This document shows positions 60,395 through 64,000 of a stretch of DNA of 64,000 nt, piece after piece. Numbering within the stretch: position 1 is the first letter of the stretch; every line of letters begins with the position of its first letter. The position numbers were made by a program, and so were the translations under genes. This DNA comes from Fundidesulfovibrio agrisoli (lineage in GTDB: Bacteria > Desulfobacterota > Desulfovibrionia > Desulfovibrionales > Desulfovibrionaceae). The DNA is taken from the NCBI RefSeq assembly GCF_022808715.1, contig NZ_JAKZKX010000005.1, positions 1-64,000 of the forward strand. The letters run 5' to 3'. Under the pieces are notes generated by a model that was not told the origin of the DNA, searched no databases, and saw only the letters and a program-made list of their open reading frames with translations.

Positions 60395-60430
60395 GTTGTA
60401 ATAATCTGAAATCACAGGTTATTATGCAAC
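60395..60430. promoter_or_regulatory. Imperfect inverted repeat in the island control region
   Basis: GTTGTAATAATCTG (60395-60408) and CAGGTTATTATGCAAC (60415-60430) pair with small mismatches around a 6-base centre. It lies 26 bp upstream of the -35 of the 67-aa ORF and may be an operator. The rest of 60280-60783 holds no other supportable gene. Confidence 0.4.
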
Positions 60431-60783
60431 ACCGTCTACTTGTCGCTACAAAAAATATCATTAAATATCGAAATGTTACGCGTGTGGATTGGGTGGCAAT
60501 AGCGTGCGGATCATGAACCTCGTATTGGGCGAGTTTTGGAGTAATATCCTGAAATAAAATAGTTTAAATTTCAAGGTTGAGGTTCTGGCGGCAAGGAAAC
60601 CTTGTCGGGGGACACGCTCGATTTGTCGTTTCAAGTCCGTCAATGATGAAGACGGCGGGGATAGACTGCACTTAACGTGGGGGCCGCTATCCCCCTTGGG
60701 GCTGTCAGGTTGGTAGCGTGCTGAGAGAGACTGATGTTCAAGGAGGTAGGACGCCTCACAAACCCTACACGCACCGCAACGCC

Positions 60784-61038
60784 TCACCGCCTTTCATGGG
60801 GGGCCTTTGCTTCGTCGTAGTGGTCGTATGCGTCCATTTCCAAGGAATCCCAATCGGACGCGAGAGCCTCCAGGCGGGCACGCGTCTCCTTGGCTTCGAG
60901 CACGGTCAGCCCGAACACCTCAACCGGCCTACCTGCGGAGCGTTCCGCCAGCCGGTCCTGGATGGCCTTCCACTCCTCAACTGGGATCAGCACGGCCAGT
61001 TTGTTCCCGGCGTCATCCGTCACGTACTGGATGCTCAT
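60784..61038 (-). CDS. Orphan antitoxin-like protein
   Basis: 84 residues from MSIQYVTDDAGNKLAVLIPVEEWKAIQ, the opening of many type II antitoxins of the Phd/YefM/RelB-like small-protein kind that pair with RelE/ParE toxins. The C-terminal half (EALASDWDSLEMDAYDHYDEAKAP) is acidic, as in antitoxin toxin-binding tails. No toxin-sized ORF follows in either direction, so it is an orphan or the toxin is lost. The ribosome site is weak (GTGGGGGC). Confidence 0.6.
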   Translation of the reverse strand: MSIQYVTDDAGNKLAVLIPVEEWKAIQDRLAERSAGRPVEVFGLTVLEAKETRARLEALASDWDSLEMDAYDHYDEAKAPHERR

Positions 61039-61120
61039 TGCGTTGCCCCCACTTGGGTGCTGCGGCAATCCCGTAGGAATGCCGCAGGCCCTTCATGGTC
61101 TCAATTCCCCATCACGCTCT

Positions 61121-62329
61121 CTATCGGTCCTGGCTGCGGCTGTCCATATTGACCACGTTGGCGCTCCTGGCTGCGTCCTGCCCCTTGGCGGCCAGTTGTC
61201 CAAAGATATCCCCGGCTACGTCCGAGGCCCGCTTCATGGCTTCATCCCGCAGGTGGGCATAGCGCTTGGTCATGAGCGCGTTTTTGTGGGTGAGCAGCTT
61301 TTGCAGGGCGTACAGGTCCACCTCGCCGCTCGAAGCCAGGGTGGAGGCGAACAGGTGCCGCAGGCCGTGCAGGGGTCGAAATTCAGGGGGAAGCCCGGCC
61401 CGGGCCTTGATCTTGTTCGAGGCAACCTGGATGGTCCGCCGCTGTCCGCCGCCCTGGCCGGGGAACACAAACGGGCTGCCCGGCGTGGGGGAGTGTTCCT
61501 CAAGAACCCTGCGGGCCATCGCGTTCATGGGTATCTTCTGGCTCTTGCCGCCCTTAGGCGCGCGGATGTGGATGAAGCCGCGCTCGAAATCCAAGTCGCG
61601 CCACTCCAGCTTGAACAGCTCTCCCCGGCGCATCCCGGTGTAGAGGGCCAGCAGCATGAGGCTCCTGGCCTGGAGGTTTGTTTCCGCCTCCAAAGCCTGG
61701 AGCAGGCGGGCCAGCTCCTCCGGGTTCAGGTCTTCCGTGGTTTCGTTGTCCACCAGGGGGATGGTGATGTGCAGCTTGCCCGGTCCCGGCGCTGCTGCAA
61801 GGCCCTTGATCTTCCCGAAGCGGATGATGCGCTTGAGCAGGGCCAGCACATGCTTGACCGTCTGGGGGCTCTTGGACTTGAGCAGCTTTACCCGCAGGCG
61901 GTCCACTTCCAGGGTGATGATCTGGGAGGGCTCCTTGTCGCCGAAAGGGGTCAGCAGATACTTCTTGAAGCGGGAATCGTCGCTGCGCAGGGTGTGTGCG
62001 CCGGGGCGCTCGGGATGATGCGCCTTGTACTCTTCCCAGAGCTTGGCCAGGGTCCAGCGTCCGGCCTCGGCATCTCGCGCGGCCCGCTCCGCCTCTCGCC
62101 GCCGTGCGTTGGATTCCTCCATGCCTTCCATACGCCGGGCGCGTAGGGCGTTGGCCTTCGCGGGGGTCATGTCGTCCTGGAACTGCCGCCCCGCCTTTTC
62201 CTCTACCAGCTTCCCGTCGCGGCGGTAGCGGATGTAATAGATGCGCTCAGGCTTGCCGGTGGCGACCGACTTCGCTTCGATGAAGGTTACGCCGGGGTAC
62301 TGCGTCTTGATGCGTTTAGCGGCAGGCAT
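61121..62329 (-). CDS. int: Tyrosine recombinase/integrase of segment 1
   Basis: 402 residues from MPAAKRIKTQYPG (AGGAG 7 bases upstream). An Arm-DNA-binding-like N-terminus (about 1-90), then an SAM-like core-binding domain (about 90-200). The catalytic domain has Arg in LYTGMRRGELFKLEW, HGLRH (LHGLRHLFASTL), His in LTHKN and Tyr in MTKRYAHL. All four catalytic landmarks are present, so it is probably active. It stands 170 bp from att site 2, as is usual for integrases that target tRNA genes. Confidence 0.93.
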   Translation of the reverse strand: MPAAKRIKTQYPGVTFIEAKSVATGKPERIYYIRYRRDGKLVEEKAGRQFQDDMTPAKANALRARRMEGMEESNARRREAERAARDAEAGRWTLAKLWEEYKAHHPERPGAHTLRSDDSRFKKYLLTPFGDKEPSQIITLEVDRLRVKLLKSKSPQTVKHVLALLKRIIRFGKIKGLAAAPGPGKLHITIPLVDNETTEDLNPEELARLLQALEAETNLQARSLMLLALYTGMRRGELFKLEWRDLDFERGFIHIRAPKGGKSQKIPMNAMARRVLEEHSPTPGSPFVFPGQGGGQRRTIQVASNKIKARAGLPPEFRPLHGLRHLFASTLASSGEVDLYALQKLLTHKNALMTKRYAHLRDEAMKRASDVAGDIFGQLAAKGQDAARSANVVNMDSRSQDR

Positions 62330-62372
62330 GACAGGCTCCTTTCGGTGTTGCCTGGGAGAGCCGTCAAATTTC

Positions 62373-62393
62373 TTCCCCACACTCTTCCCCACA
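62373..62393 (+). repeat. Right arm-type integrase site
   Basis: Identical to the 21 bases at 53691-53711, placed between the integrase start and att site 2. The region 62394-62499 is otherwise AT-rich and non-coding. Confidence 0.75.
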
Positions 62394-62499
62394 GGCAAGC
62401 TGTAAATAGAGGGTAGGGTGGAGAAGTCAAGAGTAAATAAAATCAATGATTATCGTAGATATGACGGCAGTGGAGAAGCGCAGGAAAATGTATGGTTAT

Positions 62500-62552
62500 G
62501 GCCTTTCACGCCGTTAACAGGGGTTCAAATCCCCTTGGGGACGCCAAAGAAA
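62500..62552 (+). repeat. att site 2 (tRNA-Glu 3' copy)
   Basis: Perfect 53-bp direct repeat of 53597-53649. It is the right end of segment 1 and the left end of segment 2. Confidence 0.95.
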
Positions 62553-62554
62553 TC

Positions 62555-62584
62555 AAGGGTCTACGAAAGTAGGCCCTTTTTTCT
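62555..62584 (+). terminator. Terminator after att site 2
   Basis: AAGGGTCTAC-GAAA-GTAGGCCCTT stem (one G-U) followed by TTTTTTC. Different from the hairpins after att 1 and att 3. Confidence 0.85.
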
Positions 62585-62615
62585 TGGCCCTGGAAACAGA
62601 TTGTGGATACAGATT

Positions 62616-62825
62616 TTAAGCCTGCTGGATCAAAGCCAGTGGGCATTTGTTGTTTTGGCACACAGGGCCGCGTTTCTGAAAAACGTCGTTGAGCACGATA
62701 GCGGCCCACCGCAGGTTATGCATGTACTTGGCTGCCGTGGTCGCTGACGTTCGCCGAAGGATAGCCTGCATGTTATCCAGGGGTACCCTAGCCTTATCAA
62801 GGAGACTGGCGCTCAGATACAGGAT
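62616..62825 (-). pseudogene. C-terminal remnant of a tyrosine integrase
   Basis: Minus-strand text LSASLLDKARVPLDNMQAILRRTSATTAAKYMHNLRW matches the last part of integrases, with the nucleophile Tyr in KYMHNL; the Arg-His-x-x-Arg part is absent. It lies just right of att site 2, the position expected for the integrase of segment 2. Confidence 0.6.
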
Positions 62826-62863
62826 GGCGGGCCACGATCGGCACTGCAACTGAAGGTGTAGTG

Positions 62864-63634
62864 TTAATCCCTCCGACGATCTCTCATTCGTGCAACTAGT
62901 GATTGAATGTTTTGATGAAAGTCTCCTTCTGAAAAATCCTCCCATCTCAAGTCGTAGAGCAGCATCTTGATGTGAGCAGGCATGACCGACATTAAATATC
63001 TTGGGTCGACTAGCGTAATCGGAATAATATAATCCATATAATTATTTTTAGCAGCGTACTCTACTGCAACTTCAATCTCTGCGATTGTAGCTGTGGAGAA
63101 GATGGAAGTTTGAGTTAGTAAAAATAAGACGAAACCGCAGTCAAGTGCCTCACGAATCAAGGATGTCATTGATTTGGAAAAGTCAGTTCCAAAATCTAGA
63201 AAACTTTTTAAAATATAGTCGTGCTTTTCGAGCTCTTTAGCGATATTAACGCCAACATCCAGATCATCCCTTGTATGATTAATATAAACAGTGGCACGCT
63301 TGATCAGTCTGTTAATCTTGTCAATTTGATCATGAAGTGGGCCGTTCAGGTCAATGGCTTCATAATACTTCCCAGTAAGTTGTTTTATATAAGAGACTTC
63401 ATTCTGAACCCATTTTGATTTTTGTGCATTCTCACTGTCACACAAAAGAAACCATGAGCGTGATTCAATCTCAAGCTTTATCAATCTGTCAAGCTCTTGG
63501 TCATCATCCATGCATTTAAGAAAGAATAAAAGCGGTCTGTTCCCTTTTTCTTCAAGATAGTTGCGGACTTTCCGGACCTTATTCCAGTCCTTATTAGAGT
63601 GAGACAGAAATATCCAGGCACCGTCTTTTTCCAT
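62864..63634 (-). CDS. Tandem TIR-TIR domain protein
   Basis: 256 residues, GAGGTGA 6 bases before the ATG. The first TIR is about residues 5-85: WIFLSHSNKD, WFLLCDSENAQKSKWVQNEV with the candidate catalytic Glu79. The second is about 114-215: VYINHTRDDLDVG, GFVLFLLTQTSIFSTATIAEIEV with Glu186/188. No other domain or membrane segment is present. The DNA is clearly AT-rich compared with the chromosome. TIR proteins of this kind are NADases in Thoeris, CBASS and other phage defences; which one this fits is unknown. It is isolated, with no ThsA- or cyclase-like partner. Confidence 0.75.
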   Translation of the reverse strand: MEKDGAWIFLSHSNKDWNKVRKVRNYLEEKGNRPLLFFLKCMDDDQELDRLIKLEIESRSWFLLCDSENAQKSKWVQNEVSYIKQLTGKYYEAIDLNGPLHDQIDKINRLIKRATVYINHTRDDLDVGVNIAKELEKHDYILKSFLDFGTDFSKSMTSLIREALDCGFVLFLLTQTSIFSTATIAEIEVAVEYAAKNNYMDYIIPITLVDPRYLMSVMPAHIKMLLYDLRWEDFSEGDFHQNIQSLVARMRDRRRD

Positions 63635-63707
63635 GGAGTCACCTCTTCCGCTTCTAACGGTATATATCTACATCTCTGGTCAGTTAAGTGCAATTACAGG
63701 CTTTGCA

Positions 63708-63809
63708 GTCTAATTCTTGAGTAGCTGGTCGGCTATGGCTACTACTTGAGATTGCGTATGGAGACGTGCGTAGGCCGTATATATGGCCCTATGGTCTCTG
63801 TGTCCATGC
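63708..63809 (-). pseudogene. Second integrase remnant, C-terminal
   Basis: On the minus strand GHRDHRAIYTAYARLHTQSQVVAIADQLLKN resembles the last 32 residues of a tyrosine integrase, with Tyr in AYARL. A stop precedes it. It lies 50 bp left of att site 3. Confidence 0.5.
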
Positions 63810-63861
63810 AATTAATCGGAATCGGTAGCTAATCAAGTGCGAATTGGGTGGGACAACATTT

Positions 63862-63905
63862 CTTTCACGCCGTTAACAGGGGTTCAAATCCCCTTCGGGA
63901 CGCCA
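63862..63905 (+). repeat. att site 3 (diverged tRNA-Glu 3' copy)
   Basis: 44 bases, 43 identical to the tRNA-Glu 3' half (one change in the acceptor arm, CTTCGGGAC for CTTGGGGAC). It is the outermost island boundary seen and presumably the original tRNA end. Confidence 0.88.
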
Positions 63906-63913
63906 CGAAAATC

Positions 63914-63950
63914 AGCGGCTTACGCCACAAGCGTAAGCCGCTTTTTCTTT
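63914..63950 (+). terminator. Terminator after att site 3
   Basis: AGCGGCTTACGC/GCGTAAGCCGCT perfect 12-bp stem, loop CACAA, then TTTTTCTTT. Probably the ancestral terminator of the tRNA operon. Nothing further is supported to 64000. Confidence 0.92.
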
Positions 63951-64000
63951 GCTCCGCATCGCAGTCATGCCTCGGCGCCTGCTTGGCGCGGGCGGTCTCT

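Larger units (their letters stand above)
53597..62552. mobile_element. Integrated element (segment 1) in tRNA-Glu
   Basis: Bounded by perfect 53-bp direct repeats, it carries a tyrosine integrase beside the right repeat and 21-base arm repeats at both ends. Content: broken restriction gene, GT-C glycosyltransferase, truncated MGGYGSG-type gene, unknown 195-aa ORF with an iteron-like array, DnaB-N/RecA-type ATPase, AlpA-like regulator, 67-aa ORF with a dnaN-like leader, orphan antitoxin. No capsid, tail or conjugation genes are seen, so it is a satellite- or plasmid-like element rather than a full phage or ICE. Confidence 0.88.
62553..63905. mobile_element. Remnant island segment 2
   Basis: 1.35 kb, AT-rich, between att sites 2 and 3. 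It holds a TIR-TIR gene and two decayed integrase pieces. No intact integrase is present, so it can move only with help, if at all. It is older than segment 1 because its att copy carries a substitution. Confidence 0.7.

Noticed and set aside
60328-60516. Plus-strand 62-codon frame starting within the dnaN-like leader region.
   Set aside because: No ribosome site and no recognisable domain; it lies antisense to the promoter and leader of the 67-aa ORF.

Overview
This 64 kb window is a GC-rich bacterial chromosome segment that contains the replication-origin region. It looks like a Desulfovibrionales (Desulfovibrionaceae-like) deltaproteobacterium. The reasons are the dnaA-dnaN-gyrB-gyrA order, the divergent DnaA, a COG1900/DUF39 homocysteine-biosynthesis protein, a futalosine-pathway deaminase, C_GCAxxG_C_C and FmdB-type proteins, and a probable selenoprotein. 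Assignment below that level is inference. No rRNA, CRISPR array or insertion sequence was seen.

Layout. 0.3-10.3 kb: small conserved proteins; a three-gene envelope operon whose outer genes resemble the cell-shape carboxypeptidases Csd4/Pgp1 (M99) and Csd6/Pgp2 (YkuD plus NTF2-like); purB-pyrE; an FmdB zinc ribbon and a 36-residue basic protein; a methyltransferase; a C_GCAxxG_C_C protein; the DUF39 protein. 10.4-18.9 kb: dnaA, an 877-bp non-coding gap (candidate oriC), dnaN, gyrB, gyrA. 18.9-22.9 kb: fluoride channel with DUF190, SemiSWEET, coaBC, a sugar-nucleotide epimerase. 23-25.6 kb: a perfect parS site, parA, a zinc-ribbon protein, parB. 25.6-31 kb: heptose kinase, then an Mla/MCE lipid-transport operon with accessory small genes. 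31-38 kb (minus strand): hisS-aspS-def-fmt-DUF116-rsmB. 38-43 kb: methyltransferase, a large GT-C membrane glycosyltransferase, glnS, an orphan Nif11-domain protein. 43.5-53.4 kb: a methyltransferase with an in-frame UGA (likely selenocysteine), rlmN, a degenerate CCA/HD protein, pyrC, pyrB, aminodeoxyfutalosine deaminase, radical SAM, HIT, an HU/IHF protein, RlpA. 53.4-53.65 kb: tRNA-Gln(CTG) and tRNA-Glu(TTC).

From 53.6 kb to the end is a composite island in the tRNA-Glu gene. A 53-bp piece of the tRNA 3' half recurs perfectly at 62.5 kb, and a 44-bp piece (43/44) recurs at 63.86 kb. Each copy is followed by its own transcription terminator. Segment 1 (53.6-62.55 kb) carries a tyrosine integrase, an AlpA-like regulator, a DnaB-N/RecA-fold replication ATPase, an array of TGTCCCAC repeats that looks like iterons, an orphan antitoxin, a second GT-C glycosyltransferase, a broken type III-like restriction gene, and a 67-residue ORF. 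That ORF's promoter and leader are a near copy of the chromosomal dnaN promoter and leader (46 identical bases). Segment 2 (62.55-63.9 kb) is a small AT-rich remnant with a tandem TIR-TIR protein between two integrase fragments.

The most interesting signals are the UGA-interrupted methyltransferase, the dnaN leader copied inside the island, the iteron-like array, the TIR-TIR gene in a stacked tRNA island, the shape-determinant-like operon, and a family of hairpin repeats ending in GGCCGCCGGAGGC scattered through intergenic gaps.
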